Shown here: piece after piece, positions 16,677 to 25,635 of the stretch
Layout: the number at the start of each line of letters is the position of its first letter
Position numbering within the stretch: position 1 is the stretch's first letter
NCBI GenBank assembly: GCA_018266435.1
Contig: JAFEAL010000005.1
Coordinates: 480,725-544,724 of the forward strand
DNA: 64,000 nucleotides
Reading direction: 5' to 3'
Source of the DNA: Bacteroidota bacterium
GTDB lineage: Bacteria; Bacteroidota; Bacteroidia; Cytophagales; Cyclobacteriaceae
The notes under the pieces: generated by a model
What the model was told of the DNA's origin: nothing
The model's database searches: none
What the model saw: only the letters and a program-made list of their open reading frames with translations
Program-made: the position numbers and the translations under genes

Positions 16677-18008
16677 ATGAACTATACTTTTATTTTTCTC
16701 ACTGCTTTTGTTTTGTGTTTCAGTATAACCGCAAACGCCCAACAAAAAACCGATACTACAAAACTCCCCTTCGCCATTGCCGATGAAAAAAAATTGTCGG
16801 ACGAAGACTTAAAAGATAAAAAAGAAGGTGTCTATATAACAGGAGAACCTGACTTCAGCTCTGATCCGGTGAACGGCTTCGGCTATGGAGCCGAAGGATC
16901 TCTGTTCTTCAATGGAAAAAGAAGTGATCCATTTTTTAAATACACGGCTTACCGTGCGCGTCTGGATTTTGTGTTGTTCAACACTTCCAGAAACCAACGC
17001 GAATTTGGTTTTAACCTTGATGTGCCTTATATCTTAAACACCAAATGGCGCCTGCGCGTAGCCGGAGCCATTGAGCAAAACCCCAACTTGCTTTATTTTG
17101 GCCAGACCGCCAGCGAGTCCTTACGGGGGCTTTCGTATGTGCGCGCCCCAGGCGATACGGTAAAGAATGCAACGTATAGCGATTATGAAAAAAATTACCT
17201 TACTGGCTCAACTCAATTTTACAATAACTACTTTAAAAAAGAAGAAATATTGAACATAAGCATGGAGCATAATTTTATGGAAGGAAAACTGCGTGCTTTG
17301 GTTGGAGCTGAGATTGCCCACTTGAATATGTCAGCCTTTCAAAACAATGCCCTGATCCAACAAGATTTTAATCTTGGAAAAATCCGCGGACTGGGTGATT
17401 CCTGGGTTAGCATTTATCAGGTGGGGTTGGTGTACGATACGCGCGATTTAGAACCCGATCCAAGCCGAGGAATTGTGGCTGAGGTAACCAATGAGTTATC
17501 GCTCAAATCGCTCGGCTCATCTTACGACTTTGATAAAATATATGCCCACGTAAATTTTTATCAACAAATATTTCCTTCCGTTTTTAAACGATTGATTTTT
17601 GCCGGCCGTGTAGCCATGGGGCACACCGCGCTGGATGCACCGTTTTTTGAATACCAGGATCAGTGGAGCCCCGAAGGTGACATTGAAGGGTTAGGCGGGC
17701 CGCGTACTTTGCGCGGGTATAAGCAGAGCCGCTTTCTTGGGCGCACCATGCACTTTTCTAATTTTGAGCTGCGCTGGCGTTTTGCCCAGAGCCGGTGGTT
17801 CAAACAACACCTTGAATTCAGTGCCGTGCCGTTTTACGACATCGGTGGTGTGTGGGATAGCATGAGCAACCTTACCGCCAATAATCTTCGCTACTCGCAT
17901 GGCGGTGGGTTGCGTATTGTGTGGAATGAAAGTACTGTGCTGAGGTTTGATTATGCATTGTCAAAAGAAGACCGTCAATTTTTTTTCAACCTGGCTCACA
18001 CATTCTAA
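16677..18008 (+). CDS. Omp85/BamA-like outer-membrane barrel without POTRA domains
   Basis: A 443-residue outer-membrane protein. The signal peptide (1-21) is followed by a short acidic/charged segment resembling the DUF5982-type N-terminus (LSDEDLKDKKEGVYITGEPDF), then a 16-strand type barrel of the bacterial surface antigen family. The substrate-lid motif occurs as GPRTLRGYKQSRF (about 340-352) and the last strand ends in Phe (FFNLAHTF), as recognised by BAM. There is no room for POTRA repeats, unlike BamA or TamA. Such short Omp85 proteins of Bacteroidota are of unknown function. It lies downstream of the two-component/PepSY genes. Confidence 0.8.
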   Translation: MNYTFIFLTAFVLCFSITANAQQKTDTTKLPFAIADEKKLSDEDLKDKKEGVYITGEPDFSSDPVNGFGYGAEGSLFFNGKRSDPFFKYTAYRARLDFVLFNTSRNQREFGFNLDVPYILNTKWRLRVAGAIEQNPNLLYFGQTASESLRGLSYVRAPGDTVKNATYSDYEKNYLTGSTQFYNNYFKKEEILNISMEHNFMEGKLRALVGAEIAHLNMSAFQNNALIQQDFNLGKIRGLGDSWVSIYQVGLVYDTRDLEPDPSRGIVAEVTNELSLKSLGSSYDFDKIYAHVNFYQQIFPSVFKRLIFAGRVAMGHTALDAPFFEYQDQWSPEGDIEGLGGPRTLRGYKQSRFLGRTMHFSNFELRWRFAQSRWFKQHLEFSAVPFYDIGGVWDSMSNLTANNLRYSHGGGLRIVWNESTVLRFDYALSKEDRQFFFNLAHTF

Positions 18009-18049
18009 CTCAATAAGAAGTCAATAATTTTCAACCTTAAAAAAATATT

Positions 18050-19069
18050 ATGAAAAAAATAATTTATGCGATGGCAGTTGTTATGACGATCATTCAACTG
18101 GCTCAGGCTCAGTCCCGCTATCACCTCATCAAAAAAACAGTGATCGGTGGCGAAGGCGGGTGGGATTACCTTAGTGTGGATTCTGAAAACAGAAGGCTCT
18201 ACATTTCTCACAGCACACAAGTAGAAGTACTCAATGCCGATACCCATGAAAAAATAGGCGTGATTACTGGTTTGAAAGGAGTGCATGGAGTAATAGCTGT
18301 ACCCGGAACTGACCGTGGAATTATAACCAGCGGCAGGAGCAGCACAGTCACCATTTTTGATTTAAAAACACTGAAACCCATAGTTGAGCTGCCTACCGGA
18401 AAAAACCCGGATGCATTGATCTACGATTCGTTTTCAAAACATGTTTTTGTTTTTAACCACAGCGATGTGACGGCCACAGCCATTGATGCAACTGCCGGAA
18501 AAGTGGTAGGCACGGTGAATGTTGATGGAAAAGGCTTGGAAGCCGGTGCCAGCGATGGCAAAGGAAATATTTACCTGAATCTGGAAGAGTCGTCAGAGAT
18601 TGCTGTGTTTGATGCCCGCACACTGAAGATGAAAAGCCGATGGAAAACCGCTCCCGGAGAAGAGCCTACGGGCTTGGCCATAGATACTCACACCAAACGG
18701 TTATTCAGTGTTTGTGGCAATGAACTATTGATGATGCTTGATGCAGAAAACGGTAAAGTAATTGCACAGGCGGCCATTGGCAAACATTCAGATGGCGTAG
18801 TCTTTGATCCGGAAACAAAACTTGCATTTAGCTCCAATGGCGAAGGCTCAATCACCGTGGTGAAAGAAACCTCTGCTGATAAAATAGAAATAGTAGAGAC
18901 CATTAAGACCGAGCGGGGCGCGCGCACCATTGCCCTTGACTCAAAAACACACCATGTGTTTGTAATTACAGCACAATATGGCCCAGCGCCAGCACCAACC
19001 GCAGAAAACCCCGAACCCCGCCCCAAAGTTGTGCCGGGTACATTTATGGTGTTGGAGTACGGAAAATAA
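18050..19069 (+). CDS. YncE-like seven-bladed beta-propeller protein
   Basis: A 339-residue periplasmic protein. After a signal peptide (about 1-20, AQLAQAQS) come seven repeats of the YVTN/40-residue propeller type, for example GGWDYLSVDSENRRLYISH, GKNPDALIYDSFSKHVFVF and RGARTIALDSKTHHVFVIT. The C-terminus has a Pro-rich loop (PAPAPTAENPEPRP) before the closing strand. YncE-like proteins bind ligands or nucleic acid, but the role here is not known. It starts 42 bases after the barrel gene and could share its transcript. Confidence 0.8.
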   Translation: MKKIIYAMAVVMTIIQLAQAQSRYHLIKKTVIGGEGGWDYLSVDSENRRLYISHSTQVEVLNADTHEKIGVITGLKGVHGVIAVPGTDRGIITSGRSSTVTIFDLKTLKPIVELPTGKNPDALIYDSFSKHVFVFNHSDVTATAIDATAGKVVGTVNVDGKGLEAGASDGKGNIYLNLEESSEIAVFDARTLKMKSRWKTAPGEEPTGLAIDTHTKRLFSVCGNELLMMLDAENGKVIAQAAIGKHSDGVVFDPETKLAFSSNGEGSITVVKETSADKIEIVETIKTERGARTIALDSKTHHVFVITAQYGPAPAPTAENPEPRPKVVPGTFMVLEYGK

Positions 19070-19079
19070 TTTATTCAGA

Positions 19080-19111
19080 TGTCTGATGGCTGATTTTTAG
19101 GCCGTCAGACA
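19080..19111. terminator. Hairpin between two convergent genes
   Basis: An 11-bp stem (TGTCTGATGGC with GCCGTCAGACA, one G-U pair) and a 10-base loop lie between the ends of the propeller and kinase genes. There is no strong T run on either side, so it may be a weak bidirectional terminator. Confidence 0.5.
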
Positions 19112-19165
19112 CCTGTTATCTAACTACCTGCTTTATTTATTTTCTGGTGGACTTGGGCAAGAATG

Positions 19166-20353
19166 TTAAGCACTCTTCAGTTCTATACGAAAAGTGGTGC
19201 CAGCGTTCTCTTCTGATGACTTGACGAAGATTCGTCCATCGTGATACATTTCAATGATTCGCTTGGCTAGCGTCAAGCCTAAACCCCAGCCGCGCTTTTT
19301 GGTAGTGAAGCCTGGCTTGAAAACGTTGGGAAGCAATGTTTTAGAAATTCCCTTTCCGGTGTCCGATACATCAATAAATACTTTGTAGTCATTGCCACGC
19401 AAAATTTTAATGGCAATGGTGCCGGTACTGCCCATGGCATCTACGGCATTTTTGCAAAGATTTTCGAGCACCCATTCAAAAAGCGGTGGATGCACCATGG
19501 CTTGAATAGTTTCTGAAAGAGCATAAACTTCAAATTTTATTTTTGATGATACGCGTGGTTGCAGGTAGCCCACCACGCGGTTTACCACCTGAAGGATATT
19601 CTCATTCTTCAGCGCAGGTGTAGAGCCAATGCTCGAAAAACGCTCGGTTACAACCTGCAACTTGCGAATGTCTTTTTCCAGTTCTTCTACAATACCTTTA
19701 TTCCGGATTTGCGGGTCATCTCGCAGCACTTCTATCCAGGCCATTAGCGAAGAGAGCGGAGTGCCCAGTTGGTGTGCGGTTTCTTTGGTGAGTCCTACCC
19801 AAACCTGGTTCTGCTCAGCTGTGCGCGAATAATTAAAAGCGAGGTAAGAGATGAAACCAAAAATGGAAATCACAAATAGCTGGATGTAGGGGTAAGCCGT
19901 GAGCTGAGTAAGGAGAAAAGAATTTTTATAATAAACATATTGTTTGCCAAATTCTTCGTGCGTAGAAGGATCGCGCAAAATAATGGCAATGGGCGGATAC
20001 GTTTCTTTCATTTCAGAAAGCTCAGATTGAAGAAATGATTTTAGTTTGGCTGCAGGCCAGGTTTTATCTACCTCAATGTTTTTGTAAAATAAAATATTTC
20101 CCTTTTGGTCGGTATGCAGAATGGGAATGGAGATGTTTTTATTTATTATTTCTTCTTGAATGAACAGAATATCATTATGAGTAGAGTTGCCGGTGTACTC
20201 CAGGGCACGGGCAAAAAGGTTTACCTGATCTTTTTCGCGTTGCTTTAATTCATCAACTAAAATTTCAGTAAAATAAATCGAACCAATGCTGATCAGCACA
20301 GATACCGCCAGGATGACCCACTTGAGGTTGGCATTGTTTCGGTAAAAATCCAT
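19166..20353 (-). CDS. Sensor histidine kinase with short periplasmic sensor
   Basis: A 395-residue kinase. Helices at about 12-30 and 152-174 flank a periplasmic domain of about 120 residues. HisKA begins with H194 in TKETAHQLGTPLSSL; the QLGTP variant of the H box is common in Bacteroidota orphan kinases. The ATPase part has an N box (ENLCKNAVDAM), G1 (DTGKGI), an F box and G2 (GWGLGLTLAKR). No response regulator is adjacent, and the gene lies downstream of the NatAB-type exporter genes on the same strand. The signal is unknown. Confidence 0.88.
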   Translation of the reverse strand: MDFYRNNANLKWVILAVSVLISIGSIYFTEILVDELKQREKDQVNLFARALEYTGNSTHNDILFIQEEIINKNISIPILHTDQKGNILFYKNIEVDKTWPAAKLKSFLQSELSEMKETYPPIAIILRDPSTHEEFGKQYVYYKNSFLLTQLTAYPYIQLFVISIFGFISYLAFNYSRTAEQNQVWVGLTKETAHQLGTPLSSLMAWIEVLRDDPQIRNKGIVEELEKDIRKLQVVTERFSSIGSTPALKNENILQVVNRVVGYLQPRVSSKIKFEVYALSETIQAMVHPPLFEWVLENLCKNAVDAMGSTGTIAIKILRGNDYKVFIDVSDTGKGISKTLLPNVFKPGFTTKKRGWGLGLTLAKRIIEMYHDGRIFVKSSEENAGTTFRIELKSA

Positions 20354-20422
20354 TCGGTAAGTTACAGATTACTGTCTGCAAGTTACAAATTGGCCAGGCG
20401 GATAGTCAATCTGTACCCAGGG

Positions 20423-21772
20423 CTATTCACGCATCATAAACCATTTGGCCATTACTTTCCAATTGACCTTGGTGCCGGTCATCAAAATACCCACACGGTA
20501 AATGCGGCCGGCTACCCAGGTGGTAAAAATGAACCCACCAATGAGCATGAGCATAGACAAAATCAATTGCCAGGTAGGAACATCAAACGCAATTCTACCC
20601 ACCATGGCCACAGGAGAAGTAAACGGAATGACGGAAAGCCAAAAGCTGACCGGCCCGTGCGGATCTCGTAAAATGAACATGAATAACCCAAAATAGCCAA
20701 TAAGTAAAGGCAGCGTAATGGGAAACTGAAACTGTTGTGATTCCTGTATCGATTCTACGGCTGAGCCCACTGCGGCAAACAATGCACCGTACAACAAGTA
20801 TCCGCCAAGAAAATAGAAGACAAACACAAAGGCAATTTTGGCGAAAGGTATCTCGTTTACATTTTGCAGCACTTCATTTATTTTATCATTAGATTGAGTT
20901 TGCTGTTGCTGCACAGCTTGTTTAATTTCATCGTCTTTTATTTTTTTACTCACTTCTTCCATCATTTGCTTTTGCGGCATTTTTAACCCAAAGTAGCCGA
21001 GTACTCCGGTTGAAAGAAAAGTAATCAGTATAATCCAAATCAAAAACTGCACTACGCCAACTGCGGCAATGCCTACTATTTTGCCAAGCATCAATTGAAA
21101 CGGTTTAACCGAAGAGACAATGATTTCTACAACCCGTGATGTTTTTTCATCAATGACTCCCTGCATGATTTGGATGCCATACACCAACACGAAAATGTAA
21201 ATCAGAATACCCAGTGCAAAACCCATTCCATATAAGATGCCTGCGTTGCTTGTTTTTTCTTCGCCTGTTTTCGATAAGTTGATTTGCTTGAGGTTGATTT
21301 TAGTTTTTAAGTTTTTTAAAACTTCTTTGTCAATCTTAAACTCCTGAAGTTTTAAATCGCGCACGCGCTCTTCTAAAATAGATTCCAAGTCGCCTACTTT
21401 TTCAATGCTGGGGTTTTCTTGGGTGTAAATTACCAGGCCTTCGGGGTTGCTAATATCAAAGGGCGGCACGTAAAGCAAGGCAAAGTCTTTAGTTTCGTTG
21501 TATGCTTTTTTAGCCTGCTCCAGTTTCATATCCAGCGATACAAAATGAAAACGTTTGGTATTTTTGGTGCTGTCTAAGGTAAACTGATGGCTTTCATCCA
21601 CTACCATTACGGTGTCAGGTTTAGCTGACTCGGACTCTTTCACCATAACATAGATTAATCCGCCAATGACAACTGGAATAATTAATGGCACTAAAATAGT
21701 GGTGATGAGAAAAGATTTTTTGGTTACGCGAATCAAAAACTCACGTTGGATGATCAGCCAAACTTTATTCAT
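20423..21772 (-). CDS. ABC-2 type exporter permease, NatB-like
   Basis: A 449-residue membrane protein. One helix (about 20-42) is followed by a periplasmic domain of about 150 residues, then five or six helices from about 185 to the end. This is the layout of the NatB/ABC2_membrane_3 family. The segment VVEIIVSSVKPFQLMLGKIVG is the coupling motif typical of this family. The partner ATPase gene lies 23 bases upstream. NatAB of Bacillus exports sodium; homologues export varied substrates, so the substrate is uncertain. Confidence 0.85.
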   Translation of the reverse strand: MNKVWLIIQREFLIRVTKKSFLITTILVPLIIPVVIGGLIYVMVKESESAKPDTVMVVDESHQFTLDSTKNTKRFHFVSLDMKLEQAKKAYNETKDFALLYVPPFDISNPEGLVIYTQENPSIEKVGDLESILEERVRDLKLQEFKIDKEVLKNLKTKINLKQINLSKTGEEKTSNAGILYGMGFALGILIYIFVLVYGIQIMQGVIDEKTSRVVEIIVSSVKPFQLMLGKIVGIAAVGVVQFLIWIILITFLSTGVLGYFGLKMPQKQMMEEVSKKIKDDEIKQAVQQQQTQSNDKINEVLQNVNEIPFAKIAFVFVFYFLGGYLLYGALFAAVGSAVESIQESQQFQFPITLPLLIGYFGLFMFILRDPHGPVSFWLSVIPFTSPVAMVGRIAFDVPTWQLILSMLMLIGGFIFTTWVAGRIYRVGILMTGTKVNWKVMAKWFMMRE

Positions 21773-21795
21773 AACAGTAAAAAATAAGTGAATTT

Positions 21796-22740
21796 TTAGT
21801 TTTCGTGTAAATGTTTTTTTAAGGCCTCATCGCCTTCACCTCTCACCAGGCTGATGAAGATATCGGCCATGCTGGGTAGTTGTTCCTGAAAACTAAATAC
21901 CTCAGTTACATCAACCAATTCGCGGATCAATTGGTTGCCCTTGATGCCCGACTTGGCCTGAATGGTTGACTCGTACAGGTCATCTTCCAAAACAGATTGC
22001 TTCTTTAGTTCATATTTATCTGTTGGTAATGAAAAGTGGTTTCCCCGGTGCTCAACCAAAAATGTGTTAGACCGGTATTGCTCTTTTACTTGCTTTTTGG
22101 CACCCTCTAGTATTTTCTTGGATTTGTTGATGAGGGCAATATGATCGCACAGCGATTCTACGGTCTCCATCCGGTGGGTGGAGAAAACGATGGTGCTGCC
22201 ATTGTCTCTCAACTCTAAAATTTTTTCGGTAATCAGTTGTGCATTGACCGGGTCAAATCCCGAGAAGGGCTCATCCAGAATAATCAGTTTGGGTTCGTGC
22301 AGTACTGTGCTGATGAACTGAATTTTTTGAGCCATGCCTTTGCTAAGGTCTTCTACTTTTTTGTTCCACCAGTCTTTTATTTCAAATTTCTCCAGCCATA
22401 TTTTTATCCGGATGAGCGCTTCTTTGCGGCTGAGTCCTTTCAATTGAGCCAGGTAGAGGAGTTGATCGCCTACTTTCATTTTTTTATAAAGGCCTCGTTC
22501 TTCGGGCAGGTACCCGATTTGTTCAATATGGGCAGGCTTTAGTTTTTCTCCGAAGATTAAAACTTCACCTTCATCGCGGTTGATGATTTGATTGACGATG
22601 CGGATCAGTGTGGTTTTTCCGGCTCCATTAGGACCGAGCAAACCAAAAATGGTTTTTTCAGGAATGCTGAGGCTGACTTTGTCAAGGGCGGTGTGGTCGG
22701 CATATCGCTTGGATACGTCAGTGACTAATAAAGCTTCCAA
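21796..22740 (-). CDS. ABC transporter ATP-binding protein, NatA-like
   Basis: A 314-residue cytoplasmic ATPase for the adjacent permease. Motifs in order are Walker A GPNGAGKTT (about 35-43), Q loop (GYLPEERGLYKK), signature LSKGMAQKI, Walker B LIILDEP and the H loop STHRM. The YLPEERGLY form of the Q loop is typical of NatA. The C-terminal about 90 residues form the accessory domain common to exporter ATPases (DUF4162-like). The two genes are a tight unit on the minus strand. Confidence 0.9.
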   Translation of the reverse strand: MEALLVTDVSKRYADHTALDKVSLSIPEKTIFGLLGPNGAGKTTLIRIVNQIINRDEGEVLIFGEKLKPAHIEQIGYLPEERGLYKKMKVGDQLLYLAQLKGLSRKEALIRIKIWLEKFEIKDWWNKKVEDLSKGMAQKIQFISTVLHEPKLIILDEPFSGFDPVNAQLITEKILELRDNGSTIVFSTHRMETVESLCDHIALINKSKKILEGAKKQVKEQYRSNTFLVEHRGNHFSLPTDKYELKKQSVLEDDLYESTIQAKSGIKGNQLIRELVDVTEVFSFQEQLPSMADIFISLVRGEGDEALKKHLHEN

Positions 22741-22825
22741 AATGCTGTTGTTTGTGTGAACAGCAAAAATAATAATTCACTCACTATGTAGCGAACAGTT
22801 TTTTTAGCCGAACGAAAGGAATGAA

Positions 22826-23719
22826 TCAGCGACCTTCTTTGAAGACTATTTTACCCATTGATACATCCAGGTCAAAAGTCAGAATGGCTTTTGCATTTTT
22901 TGAATAGGAAGAATTGGCAAAAGTATTGGGGGCAATTTTTTTCAGGTTGCGTGATAAATTAACACTGCACAACCACGAATCAGAAACATATACGATTACG
23001 GGAACGTCCTGTGGGGGCAAATGAATAATAAGGTTGCCCGCACCCACGGTTCCCTTTACCCGGTGCGGCATGATGGGCTTATCACTGAAATCCAAAAGCA
23101 TATTACCAAACCCCACATCGGCCAAAACATATTTAGACCGGGTGAGGTTAAGTTGATGGGCGGCCACGCTGCCCATATTCACCTTGATGGAAAAAGTATC
23201 CATCTCAATTTTATTTTCCTGATCAGAGCTGTAAGATACATTGACATCGGCACTTCCGGTATTGATTTTAAGTTTGTTTATCGTCAGCCCGGCCAGGTCG
23301 ATATTGGCATTGCCCAATCCATAATCCAGGTCAAGGGCATAAGACACCCCTTCTGCCAAATAGACTTTCCAAAATTTGTCATTGGATCGTTCGTCCATTC
23401 CAAACACTTGGCGAGAAATTTTTCTACCCACTCCGCGTTGGTTTTCCTGCTCCAAAGAGAGTTTGATTACACAAGTCTTTCCTTTTACTTCCTTACTGAA
23501 GGAATGGGAATATTCTTCTAAATTCTGGCTGCTGTAGATGTCAAGTAAATCTTGGTTTTGGCTGGGGCGTATGAAGCAGTTGCCGGTTTTTGTTTTGAGG
23601 CTGAGCTCAATCTTATCGCACTTTTCATTCTTTTCAACCATGAATTGTTTTTTCACTTGAGCAAAAGAATGCAGCCCTAACAGTTTTACACACAAAGTAA
23701 TTGCCAACACTTTATACAT
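22826..23719 (-). CDS. Secreted beta-rich protein, toast-rack/LiaF-like region
   Basis: A 297-residue exported protein without a confident family. A signal peptide (about 1-20, LGLHSFAQ) is followed by an N-terminal domain with three cysteines. From about 120 to the end there are short repeated beta units with Gly at turns (DLDYGLGNANIDLAGLTI, INTGSADVNVSYSS, VNMGSVAAHQLNL, DVGFGNMLLDFS, TVGAGNLIIHLP, DVSMGKIVFKE). This resembles the single-stranded beta-helix of LiaF/DUF4097-type toast-rack domains. It sits just upstream of the ABC genes and may form part of an envelope stress function, which is inference. Confidence 0.6.
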   Translation of the reverse strand: MYKVLAITLCVKLLGLHSFAQVKKQFMVEKNEKCDKIELSLKTKTGNCFIRPSQNQDLLDIYSSQNLEEYSHSFSKEVKGKTCVIKLSLEQENQRGVGRKISRQVFGMDERSNDKFWKVYLAEGVSYALDLDYGLGNANIDLAGLTINKLKINTGSADVNVSYSSDQENKIEMDTFSIKVNMGSVAAHQLNLTRSKYVLADVGFGNMLLDFSDKPIMPHRVKGTVGAGNLIIHLPPQDVPVIVYVSDSWLCSVNLSRNLKKIAPNTFANSSYSKNAKAILTFDLDVSMGKIVFKEGR

Positions 23720-23842
23720 ACACCAATCAAACGGTGGGCAAGAGTCATGGTTGCCCGGATGTAAGGAAAGCTTATTATTTGTAAAAAAAAATGACCCGTA
23801 AAGTGAGTTAAACGGGCAAGAAACTGATAAGTTTCAATATAA

Positions 23843-24952
23843 TTAGCCGAAATATTCTCTCATTCGCTCGAAAAAGCCTTTTTCGTTGGCATCGGGATGG
23901 GGTTTGAAGTTAGGCGAGGCTTTGAGCGATTCTAATTTTGCCTTTTCTTCCGCTGTCAGTTTTTTGGGGGTCCACACATTAATATAAATGAGTTGGTCTC
24001 CGTGGCCATACCCGTTAATGTCTTTGATGCCCTTTCCGCGCAAGCGTAAAATTTTTCCACTTTGCGTTCCGGGTTCAATTTTCAGACGCACTTTACCAGT
24101 GATGGATGGAACTTCCACCGAAGTTCCTAAAGCTGCATCAATGAAGCTGATGTGCAGATCATAGACCACATTGTTTCCATCACGTTTGAGTTCTGCGTTC
24201 TCAATTTCTTCGATCAAAATCAACAGATCACCGGCTATACCGCCCCCCGGTGCATCGTTTCCTTTGCCCGACATAGAAAGTTGCATCCCATCCGCCACAC
24301 CGGCAGGAATTTTTACCGATAGAGTGTCTTCCTTAGAAATCAGCCCCGAGCTGTCTACTCCGGGCGGTCGTTTGTCAATAGTTTGACCGGCTCCGTTACA
24401 AGCAGGGCAGGTAGTAGTGGATACCATTTGGCCGAGCATGGTGTTTACTACTTTGCGCACCTGGCCCTGCCCCTGGCAGGTAGTGCAGTTTTTGTAGGTT
24501 ACGCCATCGGCTTGCACCAGCCGGTTTACTTTTATTTTTTTTTCAACTCCGTTGGAGATTTCTTCCAGGGTTAGTTTTAGTTTGATGCGCAGGTTAGAGC
24601 CTTTGCGCTGACGCGAGCGGCCACTTCCGCCAAAAAAACTTTCAAACCCGCCTCCACCAAAAATATCTCCAAAGTTGCTGAAGATGTCTTCCATGTTCAT
24701 TTCATGCGATTGGAAGCCACCACTGCCCGGTTTAGAGTGACCAAAGCGATCGTACTGGCTGCGCTTGTTAGCATCGCTTAGTACTTCATACGCTTCGGCT
24801 GCTTCTTTGAATTTTTCTTCGGCTTCTTTGTTGCCTGGGTTTTTATCAGGGTGGTATTGAATGGCCAGTTTGCGATAGGCTTTTTTAAGTTCTTCCGCTG
24901 TGGCTGTCTTGCTCACACCAAGTATTTCGTAGTAATCTCTTTTGGTTGACAT
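23843..24952 (-). CDS. dnaJ: Chaperone DnaJ with a reduced zinc domain
   Basis: DnaJ is the Hsp40 partner that loads substrates on DnaK and stimulates its ATPase. The 369-residue protein has a J domain (1-70) with HPD at 34-36, a Gly/Phe-rich linker (about 72-118) and two C-terminal substrate-binding domains. The central zinc region has only two CxxCxGxG motifs (C156/C159 and C182/C185) instead of four. The first and fourth motifs are replaced by [12 protein letters not shown] and [11 protein letters not shown]. Zinc site II should therefore form and site I should not. It follows grpE with a 40-base gap and is probably co-transcribed with it. Confidence 0.93.
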   Translation of the reverse strand: MSTKRDYYEILGVSKTATAEELKKAYRKLAIQYHPDKNPGNKEAEEKFKEAAEAYEVLSDANKRSQYDRFGHSKPGSGGFQSHEMNMEDIFSNFGDIFGGGGFESFFGGSGRSRQRKGSNLRIKLKLTLEEISNGVEKKIKVNRLVQADGVTYKNCTTCQGQGQVRKVVNTMLGQMVSTTTCPACNGAGQTIDKRPPGVDSSGLISKEDTLSVKIPAGVADGMQLSMSGKGNDAPGGGIAGDLLILIEEIENAELKRDGNNVVYDLHISFIDAALGTSVEVPSITGKVRLKIEPGTQSGKILRLRGKGIKDINGYGHGDQLIYINVWTPKKLTAEEKAKLESLKASPNFKPHPDANEKGFFERMREYFG

Positions 24953-24992
24953 TCTAATTGGTTAATTGATACATTTGATAATTGAGCATCGA

Positions 24993-25556
24993 TCAACTTC
25001 CCACCACTACTTTTGCAAACCGGATTACTTTCTCGCCCAATAAGTATCCTTTTTCTACCACCTCCACTATTTTTCCTTTCAGTTTTTCTTCAGGTGAAGG
25101 AATTTGGGTAATGGCCTCGTGTAAGTCAAGGTTGAAGTCTGAACCCCGACCTGCCTCCATTACTTTTATATTGAATGTCTCCAGTGTTTTTTTAAACTTA
25201 TTCTGAATCAGAAAAAATCCTTCTGCTTCTTTGTCGTTTTTTTCTTTGAATGATTTTTCGGCTCGTTCAAAATCATCCATTACCGGCAAAAGTGCGATCA
25301 ATAATTGCTCGTTGGCCGATGAAATCAGTTCTAAGCGTTCTTTGGCGTTACGTCTACGAAAATTGTCGAATTCGGCATAGAGGCGCACATACTTGTCTTT
25401 GGCTTCTGCCAATTCGTCCTGCAATTTCTTGATTGGGTCGGCAGACGGCTCCGTTACCGGTGATGGAGAGGGCTCGGGTGTTTGCGGAAGGCCTTCTTCC
25501 TTCATAGATTCCTCATGTTTTTCAAGTTCTGGCTCGGGGTGCACACTATTTTCCAT
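24993..25556 (-). CDS. grpE: Nucleotide exchange factor GrpE
   Basis: GrpE releases ADP from DnaK. The 187-residue protein has an acidic, Pro-rich disordered N-terminus (1-45), a long helix from about 45 to 95 for dimerisation (DPIKKLQDELAEAKDKYVRL, AEFDNFRRRNAKE) and a C-terminal beta domain with the family ending (LHEAITQIPSPE, IVEVVEKGYLLGEKVIRFAKVVV). It is the first gene of a grpE-dnaJ unit. The upstream region carries a motif pair shared with dnaK. Confidence 0.95.
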   Translation of the reverse strand: MENSVHPEPELEKHEESMKEEGLPQTPEPSPSPVTEPSADPIKKLQDELAEAKDKYVRLYAEFDNFRRRNAKERLELISSANEQLLIALLPVMDDFERAEKSFKEKNDKEAEGFFLIQNKFKKTLETFNIKVMEAGRGSDFNLDLHEAITQIPSPEEKLKGKIVEVVEKGYLLGEKVIRFAKVVVGS

Positions 25557-25586
25557 TGGTTAATACTTATTTCAAGCGCAAATAGA

Positions 25587-25618
25587 CAAGAATTTTGCCA
25601 AGAAGAGAAATGTGACAG
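25587..25618 (-). promoter_or_regulatory. Candidate promoter and operator of grpE-dnaJ, shared with dnaK
   Basis: On the minus strand CTGTCAC (25612-25618) lies 11 bases before TGGCA (25596-25600), which is followed after six bases by TTG (25587-25589). TGGCA-N6-TTG has the spacing of sigma-54 promoters (GG at -24), but the -12 half reads TTGTC and not TTGC. The same three elements occur before dnaK. A different sigma factor or a repressor site is also possible. Confidence 0.45.
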
Positions 25619-25635
25619 GATGACCATTTAATTAG

